Shown piece after piece: positions 56,865-64,000 of a DNA stretch of 64,000 nucleotides. The notes below the pieces were generated by a model, which saw nothing but the letters and a program-made list of their open reading frames with translations, made no database searches and was not told the DNA's origin. Source of the DNA: Roseibium sediminicola (lineage in GTDB: Bacteria > Pseudomonadota > Alphaproteobacteria > Rhizobiales > Stappiaceae); the NCBI RefSeq assembly GCF_023156505.1, contig NZ_JALNMJ010000015.1:1-64000 (forward strand). Reading direction: 5' to 3'. The position numbers and the translations under genes are program-made. Positions within the stretch are counted from its first letter, which is position 1. Every line of letters begins with the position of its first letter.

Positions 56865-57497
56865 ATGAACCTTGCCCCCATGCAGACCCGGCCAGGTGAG
56901 GTGCGCGGCGACCACAAGGTCGTTGCCGAACTCGTGCCGCAGGGTGCGCGCGTGCTCGACATCGGTTCGGGCGACGGCGAGCTGCTCGATCTCCTGGTGC
57001 GCGAGCGCAATGTCGACGGGCGCGGCATCGAGCTGTCCCAGGACGGCGTGAACCGCTGCGTCGCCCGTGGCCTCTCTGTCATCCAGGGCGATGCCGACAT
57101 GGACCTGACCGATTATCCGGACCGGGCCTTTGACGTCGCCATTCTCAGCCAGACTCTGCAGGCGACCCGGGCACCGAAGGAAGTAATGAGTGAGCTCCTG
57201 CGCATCGGCAAGCAGGTGGTCGTGTCGCTGCCGAATTTCGCCCATTGGCGCAACCGCGCCCAGCTCCTGTTCCGCGGCCGCATGCCGGTGACCAAATACC
57301 TTCCTTACGAATGGTATGACACGCCCAACATCCATTTCTGCTCGCTGCGCGACTTCGTCGAACTGTGCCGGGAACTGGATGCCGATGTCGAAAAGGCCAT
57401 CGCGCTCAGCGCCAGGGGCAACAAGATCCCCGTCAACGCCCCCTGGTGGGTCTGGAACATCGTCGCCGAACAGGCCGTGTTTTTGCTGAAGCGGTAA
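56865..57497 (+). CDS. metW: Methionine biosynthesis protein MetW
   Basis: A 210-residue SAM-methyltransferase-like protein. VLDIGSGDGELLDLL is at about 31-45, GDADMDLTDYPDRAFDVAILSQTLQATRAP and PNFAHWRNRAQLLFRGRMPVTKYLPYEWYDTPNIHFCS are diagnostic. MetW works with MetX, and the pair is needed for homoserine acetylation in some bacteria. The start at 56865 lies just after the metX stop, with GAGGAGG within the end of metX. A large inverted repeat follows. Confidence 0.95.
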   Translation: MNLAPMQTRPGEVRGDHKVVAELVPQGARVLDIGSGDGELLDLLVRERNVDGRGIELSQDGVNRCVARGLSVIQGDADMDLTDYPDRAFDVAILSQTLQATRAPKEVMSELLRIGKQVVVSLPNFAHWRNRAQLLFRGRMPVTKYLPYEWYDTPNIHFCSLRDFVELCRELDADVEKAIALSARGNKIPVNAPWWVWNIVAEQAVFLLKR

Positions 57498-57538
57498 TAC
57501 TCACCGTTTCGGACCGGGGCGAGAAATTCATTTTCTTC

Positions 57539-57703
57539 AGGACCCCCACCCCTAACCCCTCCCCACAAGGGGGAGGGGAATACCGCCGTACTCGAACACA
57601 AGGCCCAGTTTCATGAGCGAAGCCTTTTATGGCACTTAAGTTGTTGCGGTACAGCGCATAATCCCCCTCCCCCTTGTGGGGAGGGGCTAGGGGTGGGGGT
57701 CCT
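57539..57703. repeat. C/G-rich inverted repeat after metW
   Basis: Left arm AGGACCCCCACCCCTAACCCC (57539 on), with CCTCCCCACAAGGGGGAGGGG; right arm CCCCTCCCCCTTGTGGGGAGGG (from 57663), with TAGGGGTGGGGGTCCT at its end. The arms of about 40 bases are separated by about 85 bases. This is a dispersed repeat type known from Rhizobiales. Confidence 0.88.
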
Positions 57704-57727
57704 CTAAAAAAATATTCAAACCGCACC

Positions 57728-57883
57728 GTCATGTATGGACAAGCGCAGCGTGAGCTGCGTGCCGATCCGAAATCCAGCGAATCCTCGTGAGCGAAGCGAT
57801 TTCAAAAAAGGGCGCGCCTGCGGCGCGAAAGATGTCTGGATTCCGGATCAGCGCTCGGCGTTGCCTCACTTGTCCGGAATGAC
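57728..57883. repeat. Family B palindromic repeat, copy 2
   Basis: Ends with CTGGATTCCGGATCAGCGCT and CTTGTCCGGAATGAC, as in copy 1. The left arm (GTCATGTATGGACAAG) has more changes, so this copy is more decayed. Confidence 0.85.
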
Positions 57884-57897
57884 GGAAGAAGGGTTTC

Positions 57898-58671
57898 TTA
57901 GACGTCCACCCGCCGATGCACGGAGCGGACGGGTTTGAGGCCTGTGGCGACGCCTTCCGGGATGAACACCGGACGCAGGACGTGCAACCGGCTTTTCCGG
58001 CCGCCCGAGGGCAGGCTCTGGAAGACGACCTTTTCCGCCTCCACCACCAAGATGCCGCCGAAAACCGGCCAGATGCGCCGGCCAACGCTTTCCCAGGTCC
58101 GCGCGGCCCGCAGCACAGCCCGTTTGCTCGACGGCGGCATGAACAGGGCTTCCTTGTCCTCCAGCACATTGAACTGGCAGCGCTTGAGCAGATCCTTCAA
58201 CTGTCCGCCCGAATAGGGGCGGCCATAGCCGAAGGGCGAGAGTTCGGACCGCGCCCACAGGCCGCGCCGGTTGGGCACGACGGTGATCAGCCGGCCACCG
58301 GGCGCCAGCACCCGCCAGGCCTCCCGCAGGAGCGCTGCCGGATCGGCACAATGGTCGAGCGCGTGGACCAGCATGACCCGGTCGAAAAAGGCATCGGGAA
58401 AGGGCAGGTCGTCGTCTTCCACCAGCGCGCAGGCGCTGTCGCGTTCGCGCGGCCAGGACACCGCGCCCTGGGGCGCCGGCATCGCCGCGATGGCCCGTTC
58501 GGCGCTGTCGAGATAGGGCCGCATGAACGGGCCTGCATAGCCGATGCCGAGCAGGCTTTTGCCTTTCATGTCCGGCCACATCTTGTGAATCGGCGCACCG
58601 ATCAGGCTGCGCAACAGACTTCCGAGCGGTAAATCGTAAAAGGCACGCAGATGGACGACGTCGAGATACAT
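57898..58671 (-). CDS. SAM-dependent methyltransferase
   Basis: A 257-residue class I methyltransferase. SLLGIGYAGPF is the SAM loop (about 39-49), DDDLPFPDAFFDRVMLVHALDHCADP the second motif and EAWRVLAPGGRLITVVPNRRGLWAR the third. Substrate unknown. It ends with a basic tail (LKPVRSVHRRVDV). It stands opposite gloB, a frequent neighbour in alphaproteobacteria, with a MITE-like element between them. The first ATG at 58671 is used; no strong ribosome binding site. Confidence 0.85.
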   Translation of the reverse strand: MYLDVVHLRAFYDLPLGSLLRSLIGAPIHKMWPDMKGKSLLGIGYAGPFMRPYLDSAERAIAAMPAPQGAVSWPRERDSACALVEDDDLPFPDAFFDRVMLVHALDHCADPAALLREAWRVLAPGGRLITVVPNRRGLWARSELSPFGYGRPYSGGQLKDLLKRCQFNVLEDKEALFMPPSSKRAVLRAARTWESVGRRIWPVFGGILVVEAEKVVFQSLPSGGRKSRLHVLRPVFIPEGVATGLKPVRSVHRRVDV

Positions 58672-58769
58672 TCAGGCAGGCTCGATGGTTCCGGACGCCG
58701 CGATTGAACATGGAACGGGCCGTCAGCGCAAGATCTCATGGCTTGCCCTTGAAGACGCTCTTTGCCACT

Positions 58770-59037
58770 TAATACCAACCTCAATAGATAGGAACCGATC
58801 TGACCGTGTTTGGGGTCTGTTCGGCAAGGAGCAGGTTGCAGGGCGATACGGTTTATCGTTCAAAACCTGGGACGCAGCTGAACAGTCCCCAAACACGGCC
58901 TTCGGTGGCCTGCTCCGGCCCGCCGGACAGCGTTGCGCCGCTTGAACGGCCAACCAGGCCGTCCTGCGCAACGCGCCTTGCCGGCCAATCCGGACCAGCG
59001 CCATCAGATGGGTTTCTATCTATCGAGGTTGGTATTA
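58770..59037. mobile_element. MITE-like element A (268 bp)
   Basis: Both ends read TAATACCAACCTC...; the 35-base terminal inverted repeats differ at about four places. Inside are two further hairpins: GTGTTTGGGGTCTGTTC (58806-58822) with its complement at 58880-58896, and GTTGCGC / GCGCAAC (58932-58972) enclosing ACGGCC / GGCCGT. No open frame for a transposase is present. It lies in the methyltransferase-gloB spacer. Confidence 0.75.
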
Positions 59038-59073
59038 CGTTTCAACAAGCCTTCCCCGACACGGAGCCCGCCC

Positions 59074-59856
59074 ATGGCCTTGCGCGACACCACCGAGATT
59101 CACCAGTTCCCCTGCCTCGACGACAATTTCGGCGTGCTGGTGCACGACACGGACACTGGCACCACCATCGCCTTCGACGTGCCCCATGCCGGTGCCTACG
59201 AGCAGGCGCTGGAGCAAACCGGCTGGACTTTGACCCACATTCTTGTCACCCACCACCACTGGGACCATGTCCAGGGTCTTGGCGAACTGAAACAGAAAAC
59301 TGGTGCCACGGTGATCGGCCCGGAACGCTCCCGCCAGAAGATCGCGGAATTCGACCAGACGGTGGAAGACGATGACGACGTCCGCTGCGGCCCCTACGAA
59401 GTCAAGGCGATCTCGACGCCAGGGCATACGCTGGACCAGATCTCCTGGTACATCCCATCGATCGGCATGGCCCATACCGGCGACACGCTGTTTTCGCTCG
59501 GTTGCGGCCGTGTCTTCGAGGGCGACAAGGAAATGATGTGGTCGTCCCTGTCGAAACTTCTGCGCAAGTTGCCGGGCGACACCACGATTTATTGCGGCCA
59601 CGAATACACGGAAGCCAATGCCCGTTTCGCGCTGACCATCGAGCCGGACAATGCCGACCTGAAGGCCCGGGCAGAGGAAGTCGCGGCTCTGCGGGCAAAG
59701 GGCGCGCCGACCCTGCCGACCACCATGGCCGCGGAAAAGGCCACCAACCCGTTTCTGCGCGCCGGCGAAGCGACGGTTGCCGCCGCCCTCGGCATGGAGG
59801 GCAAGTCCGCGGTGGACATCTTCACCGAGATCCGCACCCGCAAGGACAACGCCTGA
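59074..59856 (+). CDS. gloB: Hydroxyacylglutathione hydrolase (glyoxalase II)
   Basis: A 260-residue metallo-beta-lactamase-fold hydrolase that splits S-lactoylglutathione to lactate and glutathione, ending methylglyoxal detoxification. The metal motif THHHWDHVQG is at about 54-63, TPGHTLDQISWY and HTGDTLFSLGCGRVFEG follow, and YCGHEYTEAN supplies the last His. ATG 59074 gives MALRDTTEIHQFPCLDDNFGVL, the family start. The open frame upstream runs into the MITE-like element and is not coding. Confidence 0.95.
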   Translation: MALRDTTEIHQFPCLDDNFGVLVHDTDTGTTIAFDVPHAGAYEQALEQTGWTLTHILVTHHHWDHVQGLGELKQKTGATVIGPERSRQKIAEFDQTVEDDDDVRCGPYEVKAISTPGHTLDQISWYIPSIGMAHTGDTLFSLGCGRVFEGDKEMMWSSLSKLLRKLPGDTTIYCGHEYTEANARFALTIEPDNADLKARAEEVAALRAKGAPTLPTTMAAEKATNPFLRAGEATVAAALGMEGKSAVDIFTEIRTRKDNA

Positions 59857-59976
59857 GGCAGGCCGGTTTGCAACGCAGAATTGACAAGAGTTCCGTCTTT
59901 CTGCGCAGCGTGACTTAAAACCATGAGGTTTTGCCCCCATATGCACTTGTACCGTGTTCATGAAGGGGCAAACACC

Positions 59977-60192
59977 ATGACACCTGCCAGTTCCGAAGCC
60001 CATCTTGCGCGCTCCGCCGAAGAACGCGCCAGAGACGTGGTCCACCGGATCATTAGCCAGGCCGAGGCCATCCCGGTCGATCATGGCGGCGGCCACAAGC
60101 TGGACATGCAAGTGCTTTACGAGGAAGTGGTTGCGGCCCTGCGCGAAACCATCGATGATCTGGCCTTCTGCTCCGGATCGAAGCCGTCCTGA
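59977..60192 (+). CDS. Small protein of 71 residues, unknown
   Basis: MTPASSEAHLARSAEERARDVV, then HRIISQAEAIPVDHGGGHKLDM and a helical end ALRETIDDLAFCS. It has no signal or membrane segment. ATG 59977 has AGGGG 8 bases upstream; ATG 59923 would add 18 residues. Composition and codon use look coding. It may be cotranscribed with the cupin gene 48 bases downstream. No family recognised. Confidence 0.55.
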   Translation: MTPASSEAHLARSAEERARDVVHRIISQAEAIPVDHGGGHKLDMQVLYEEVVAALRETIDDLAFCSGSKPS

Positions 60193-60240
60193 CCGGCCGG
60201 GTCCGGGCACGCAAATCACTTTCCGATCCCGGGACCCATC

Positions 60241-60684
60241 ATGACTGTGTCTTCCGACCTGACGGCCGATCAGGTCGTTTCTCTCCTTAATATGCAGCCG
60301 CATCCCGAAGGCGGTTTTTATGCCGAGACCTTCCGCGACACTGTCACGGACGCGAACGGCCGTGCCGCCTCGACCCTGATCTATTTCCTGCTGCCGGAAG
60401 GGGTGCTGTCGCGCTGGCACAAGGTCGACGCGGTCGAGACCTGGCACTGGTATGCCGGCGCGGCGCTGGAGCTTTCGATCAGCGCGGATGGCGGACGGAA
60501 AGACATTCTGACCCTCGGCAACGACCTCGCCGAGGGCCAGCGCCCGCAGGGCATCGTCCCGCGCGACGGCTGGCAACAGGCCCGCTCGCTCGGCGCCTGG
60601 ACCCTGGTCGGCTGTACGGTCGCGCCGGGCTTTCAGTTCGAGGGATTTGTCATGGCGCCGGAGGACTGGGAGCCGGGGATTTGA
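60241..60684 (+). CDS. Cupin (DUF985) family protein
   Basis: A 147-residue protein of the DUF985/cupin_5 family: LLNMQPHPEGGFYAETFRD, IYFLLPEGVLSRWHKVDAVETWHWYAGAALEL and a C-terminal APGFQFEGFVMA. The His/Glu residues (H-x-D, E-W-H-W) could bind a metal or sugar. Function is unproven. Its TGA overlaps the TTG start of the next gene. Confidence 0.88.
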   Translation: MTVSSDLTADQVVSLLNMQPHPEGGFYAETFRDTVTDANGRAASTLIYFLLPEGVLSRWHKVDAVETWHWYAGAALELSISADGGRKDILTLGNDLAEGQRPQGIVPRDGWQQARSLGAWTLVGCTVAPGFQFEGFVMAPEDWEPGI

Positions 60685-61187
60685 CCGCAAACGCATCCCA
60701 AGCAGAACAAGGCGCGCCCGCATCGCGTTTCGGACGCCTTTTTCTCGGGTACGTCGCCGCCAGTGCGGCCGTGAGCGTCACGTTTGTCTGGCCTCCGCTC
60801 CTGCTCGGCCTCGCCTATTCCCGCAATTGGACCTTGGAGCATTTTGCGCTCTTTGCGATCGGGCCGACATTCCTCTTTCTGTTCGTGCTGCTACTGGCCT
60901 TGCTGCCATTCCTGCTCTGGTCAGTCGCGTCGGAACGATGGTCGCTTCAGAGTAAGGCCGCTCATATTCTGGCCGGTGTTTCCGCCGGTTTTCCGGTCTG
61001 GGCGGTCCATGTCTGGTCGAGATTATCCAGCGACGGGCATATCCTTCATCCACTCCGGGAGATCCTTTTGTCGCTGATCTGGATTGGTGCCTGCGCCAGC
61101 ATTGGCGGCTACGTGTATTGGTATCTTTCCGGCAGACACGCAGGCTCTGTCCCGCAAAGAGCCAAATTAGCGCGTCCTGCGGACTAG
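60681..61187 (+). CDS. Membrane protein, unknown, ended by a MITE-like insertion
   Basis: A 168-residue protein with about four hydrophobic helices (from LFLGYVAASAAVSVTFVWPPLLLGL to LLSLIWIGACASIGGYVYWYL). The TTG start (60681) overlaps the cupin stop (TTGA), so translation may be coupled. The stop TAG at 61185-61187 lies inside the CTAG at the left edge of the MITE-like element, so the original C-terminus may have been cut or altered. No family recognised. Confidence 0.6.
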   Translation: MTANASQAEQGAPASRFGRLFLGYVAASAAVSVTFVWPPLLLGLAYSRNWTLEHFALFAIGPTFLFLFVLLLALLPFLLWSVASERWSLQSKAAHILAGVSAGFPVWAVHVWSRLSSDGHILHPLREILLSLIWIGACASIGGYVYWYLSGRHAGSVPQRAKLARPAD

Positions 61188-61455
61188 GGCCTGTGGACAA
61201 TTAGGATTTGGTCTTGGTTTGGATGCAAATGGCTCGAGTTCTAGAAGCAAAGGCGCGGGAAGGGCTGGCCCTTTCAAGCCTTTGCGACGCCGAAATGAGC
61301 CATTTGAGCCAAATCCCTTCAGGACGCTGCGGATTTCGGTTTCGCGTGCGTCGGAAAGTCCTTGTGGTGTTGACACAACTGCGAACTTTCCTCCTACTCG
61401 AAGACCGAAATCCGACAAGCGCCAAGACCGAAACCTAATTGTCCACAGGCCCTAG
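61184..61455. mobile_element. MITE-like element B (272 bp)
   Basis: Ends in CTAGGGCCTGTGGACAATTAGG and its inverse. The terminal inverted repeat runs about 34 bases with two mismatches, and CTAG occurs at both edges. Internal hairpins: AAATGGCTC (61227-61235) / GAGCCATTT (61297-61305) and GGATTTCGGT (61331-61340) / ACCGAAATCC (61404-61413). Short open frames inside it (about 75 codons) have no product. The plan matches element A. Confidence 0.8.
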
Positions 61456-61471
61456 ACTTCTCCCGGTTTCT

Positions 61472-62755
61472 TTAAGCCAGCCCGGCAATCGCGCTGGCAA
61501 AATCCTTCGCCGAGAACGGCTCCAGATCCGCAACGCCTTCGCCGACGCCGATGAAATGCACCGGCAGGCCGTGTTTCGCGGCGATCGCCACCAGAATGCC
61601 GCCGCGGGCGGTGCCGTCAAGCTTGGTCATCACCAGACCGGTCACCCCGGCGACCTTGCCGAAAATCTCGACCTGGTTGAGGGCGTTCTGGCCGGTGGTG
61701 GCATCAAGGGTCAGGAGAACCGTATGCGGCGCGTCCGGATCGTGTTTCTTGATCACGCGGATGACCTTTTCCAGCTCATCCATCAGCTCGGCCTTGTTCT
61801 GCAGCCGGCCCGCCGTGTCGATCAGGAGTACGTCGACGGCCTTGTCCCTGGCTTCCTTCATGGCGTCGAAGGCGAGCCCGGCCGCATCGGCGCCGGTGTC
61901 GCGGGCAATCACCTCGGCACCGGTGCGCTCGCCCCAGATCTTCAGCTGCTCGACCGCGGCCGCGCGGAACGTGTCGCCGGCCGCCAGCATCACCGACCTG
62001 CCTTCGGAGCGCAGCTTCTGGCTGAGCTTGCCGATGGTGGTGGTCTTGCCGGTGCCGTTGACGCCGACCATCAGAACCACATGAGGCTTGTGCCCGGCTG
62101 CAAGATCGAGCGGTTTCGCCACCGGCTCCAGAACCTTCTCGACCTCTTCCGACAGGATCGCGCGGACTTCCTCCGGCGAGATTTCCTTGTCGTAGCGCCC
62201 GTCCGACAAGCGCTCGGTGATCGCCATCGCGGTGTCGACGCCAAGATCGGCCTGGATGAGAATGTCCTCCAGCTCCTCCAGCATGGAGGCATCCAGCTTG
62301 CGCTTGGTGAAGATCGAGGAAATACCCTCGGTCAGAGAGGCGGAGGAACGGGACAGGCCGTTTTTCAGGCGCTGGAACCAGGACTGTTTCGGCTCTTCTT
62401 GTGCCGGTTCCGGCTCCGCCGGGGGTTCGATCACCGGATCGGACTCGGCCTCCAGCGACACATCCGTCGGCAGGATCTCCGCGGCGGGCGGCACAGGCGA
62501 TGGCACGGAGGACATGGTCTGGCCCAGACCCTGTGCCGCGTCGAGCTGCATGGGGCGGGGCGGCTCGTTCATGGAGGCGACGGGCTGCACTTCCATTTCA
62601 ACGTCGACACTCGGGTCGTCCGTTTGAACCTCTTCGGAAGCGGATTCCTCCGCGACCGTTTCAGAAGTTGTTTCCGGGGCCGGCTCCGCCTGGCTTTCAG
62701 CCGTCTCCTTGCCGCCGAAGAGCCGTCCCAGGAAGCCGCGCTTTTTCTCGCTCAT
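61472..62755 (-). CDS. ftsY: Signal recognition particle receptor FtsY
   Basis: A 427-residue SRP GTPase. A long acidic N-terminal A region (about 1-110, rich in Glu, Ser and Pro) is followed by the N domain (SWFQRLKNGLSRSSASLTEGISSIF) and the G domain: VGVNGTGKTTTIGKL (about 228-242), DTAGR, TKLDGTARGG and GVGEGVADLEPF. FtsY docks SRP-ribosome complexes to the translocon at the inner membrane. It starts at ATG 62755 and follows mtaB, with a repeat between them. ispZ, often next to it, is elsewhere in the window. Confidence 0.96.
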   Translation of the reverse strand: MSEKKRGFLGRLFGGKETAESQAEPAPETTSETVAEESASEEVQTDDPSVDVEMEVQPVASMNEPPRPMQLDAAQGLGQTMSSVPSPVPPAAEILPTDVSLEAESDPVIEPPAEPEPAQEEPKQSWFQRLKNGLSRSSASLTEGISSIFTKRKLDASMLEELEDILIQADLGVDTAMAITERLSDGRYDKEISPEEVRAILSEEVEKVLEPVAKPLDLAAGHKPHVVLMVGVNGTGKTTTIGKLSQKLRSEGRSVMLAAGDTFRAAAVEQLKIWGERTGAEVIARDTGADAAGLAFDAMKEARDKAVDVLLIDTAGRLQNKAELMDELEKVIRVIKKHDPDAPHTVLLTLDATTGQNALNQVEIFGKVAGVTGLVMTKLDGTARGGILVAIAAKHGLPVHFIGVGEGVADLEPFSAKDFASAIAGLA

Positions 62756-62821
62756 GAACCCGCCTTAAAAATCTGTCCGCCATTGGGTCTCCCCGCCACC
62801 GGCGAGACCACAACCCCATGC

Positions 62822-62926
62822 GTCATCCTGAGGAAGCGCGTGAGCGCTGTCTCGAAGGATAGGCCGCTTGCTCCGAGTATGCCGCCTGTCCTTCGAGACG
62901 GACCTTTTGGTCCTCTCCAGGATGAC
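62822..62926. repeat. Family A palindromic repeat, copy 3
   Basis: Begins GTCATCCTGAGGAAGCGC and ends CAGGATGAC; the right arm has CCTTCGAGACGGACC and CTCTCCAGG, slightly changed. It lies between mtaB and ftsY. Confidence 0.9.
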
Positions 62927-63003
62927 GGCGTTTGTCTGTTTGCAGCTCAGTCCGACGCCTTTCATAGGGCAAGCTGCCAAAAAGCGACACCGAAAACGGC
63001 CGC

Positions 63004-64000
63004 TCAGGCCGCGCTGGAAAGAGCTTCGCCCAGAAGATGGCGCCCGGTATGGCCGATAATTCTGGTTTCGACAATCTCTCCGGCCGCGCCACCATTCAGT
63101 TCGACCTGGGTGAACTGCTCGGTCCGGCCAAGGCCGTCCTTTTCGATCAGCACTGGCTGTATGCCGCCGACTTCCGCCGCCAGATGCCGCGCGAGCGCTT
63201 CCTCACCCTTCGCCCGCAGCCGCGCGCCGCGTTCCTTGACGATCTGACGCGGCAATTGCGGCATGCGCGCCGCCGGTGTGCCGGGTCGCGGCGAAAACGG
63301 GAAGACATGCAGATGGGTCAGGCCGCACTCGTCGACGATCTTCAGCGAATTTTCGAACATCTCTTCGGTTTCCGTCGGGAAGCCTGCGATGATATCGGCG
63401 CCGAAGACCACATCCGGGCGCATGCGCCGGACCTCGTCGCAGAAGCGGATCGTGTCGGCGCGCAAGTGCCGCCGCTTCATCCGCTTCAGGATCATGTCGT
63501 CGCCGGCCTGCAGCGACAGGTGGAAATGCGGCATCAGCCGCTTGTCCTCGGCAATCACCCGCATCAGGTCGTCATCGGCTTCGATGCTGTCGATGGAGGA
63601 CAGGCGCAGGCGCTTCAGCTCCGGCACCATTTTAAGGATCTTGGCCGTCAACGTGCCGAGTTTCGGCGCACCGGGCAGATCGGCGCCATAGGACGTGATG
63701 TCGACACCGGTCAGCACGATTTCATTGTATCCGTTGCCGACCAGGCGCTTGATCTGGTCGGTGACCACGCCCATCGGCACGGAACGGGAATTGCCGCGGC
63801 CATAGGGAATGATGCAGAAGGTGCAGCGGTGGTCGCAGCCGTTCTGGACCTGAACGAAGGCGCGGGCGCGGCCCGTCAGACCATCGATCAGGTGGCCGGC
63901 GGTCTCCTCGACACTCATGATGTCGTTGACACGCACCTTTTCCGTTTCCGCAATGCCGAAGGCGGCGACATCAGAATAGGACTTGCGCTCCAGCTTCTCG
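63004..64000 (-). CDS. mtaB: tRNA methylthiotransferase MtaB (5' end outside the window)
   Basis: The visible 331 residues of a radical-SAM methylthiotransferase that turns t6A37 of tRNA into ms2t6A. The radical-SAM cluster motif is CDHRCTFC, inside RARAFVQVQNGCDHRCTFCIIPYGRG; LTGVDITSYG, FHLSLQAGDD and DIIAGFPTETEEMFENS follow, and the end has a short TRAM-like part. The frame is open to the window edge and lacks its N-terminal methylthiotransferase domain and start codon. The GTG at 63936 is internal. ftsY is downstream on the same strand. Confidence 0.93.
   Translation of the reverse strand, partial: EKLERKSYSDVAAFGIAETEKVRVNDIMSVEETAGHLIDGLTGRARAFVQVQNGCDHRCTFCIIPYGRGNSRSVPMGVVTDQIKRLVGNGYNEIVLTGVDITSYGADLPGAPKLGTLTAKILKMVPELKRLRLSSIDSIEADDDLMRVIAEDKRLMPHFHLSLQAGDDMILKRMKRRHLRADTIRFCDEVRRMRPDVVFGADIIAGFPTETEEMFENSLKIVDECGLTHLHVFPFSPRPGTPAARMPQLPRQIVKERGARLRAKGEEALARHLAAEVGGIQPVLIEKDGLGRTEQFTQVELNGGAAGEIVETRIIGHTGRHLLGEALSSAA

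Noticed and set aside
61208-61438. 75-codon frames inside the element at 61184-61455
   Set aside because: They follow from the palindromic structure, lack ribosome binding sites and have no similarity I recognise.

Overview
The window reads as chromosomal DNA of a marine alphaproteobacterium, most likely Stappiaceae (Roseibium/Labrenzia type). The evidence is high GC coding sequence, rhizobial-type housekeeping proteins (CarD, RpoH2, 7Fe ferredoxin FdxA, SUV3-like helicase, PhaR, MtaB), a red-type form IC RuBisCO cluster, and a DMSP demethylation cluster. The genus is inferred from gene content and was not tested against a database.

Layout. 1-760: tail of an IS110-family transposase sitting beside half of a palindromic repeat, then a DUF1697 gene. 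964-4404 (minus): pyruvate carboxylase. 5199-11396 (plus): SUV3-like helicase, an S4 RNA-binding protein with no canonical start codon, FdxA, CarD and RpoH2. 11618-14027 (minus): M48 lipoprotein protease and a secreted thermonuclease-like protein. 14243-15354: tRNA-Arg(CCT) with a truncated hsdM against its 3' side, then a DnaQ-like exonuclease. 15532-26624: divergent cbbR and the operon fbp-prk-tkt-fba-cbbL-cbbS-cbbX-rpe-redoxin-gph, which covers most of the Calvin cycle-specific and regenerative steps plus phosphoglycolate removal. 27219-33310: a GntR regulator divergent from DUF2182-DUF1326-dmdA-dmdB-like-acuI, a route for DMSP demethylation, activation of methylmercaptopropionate and acryloyl-CoA reduction. 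33325-43285: mixed genes, including rpmI-rplT, a pair of small MRVxPV proteins with a perfect CRP/FNR-like palindrome, a Tat-exported multicopper oxidase and gamma-glutamyltransferase. 43304-46236: phaR, divergent from phaA-phaB (PHB synthesis). 46310-52348: membrane proteins, ispZ, rpmF, mtgA, a cfa-family gene and ispA. 52541-57497: tyrA/tyrC-hisC-chorismate mutase (minus) and metX-metW (plus). 57898-64000: methyltransferase, gloB, small genes, ftsY and the incomplete mtaB.

How it fits together. The window joins CO2 fixation (cbb), anaplerosis (pyc), carbon storage (pha) and use of an algal osmolyte (dmd/acu), consistent with a heterotroph or mixotroph living with phytoplankton.

Intergenic DNA carries at least three palindromic repeat families. 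There are also two MITE-like elements of 268 and 272 bp with about 34-35 bp terminal inverted repeats and the same internal two-hairpin plan but different sequences. The points I would look at first are the S4 gene apparently starting at ATT, the DUF2182-DUF1326 pair at the head of a DMSP operon, the two MITE-like elements, and the CRP-like site between the paralogous small genes. I found no CRISPR array, prophage or complete insertion sequence.
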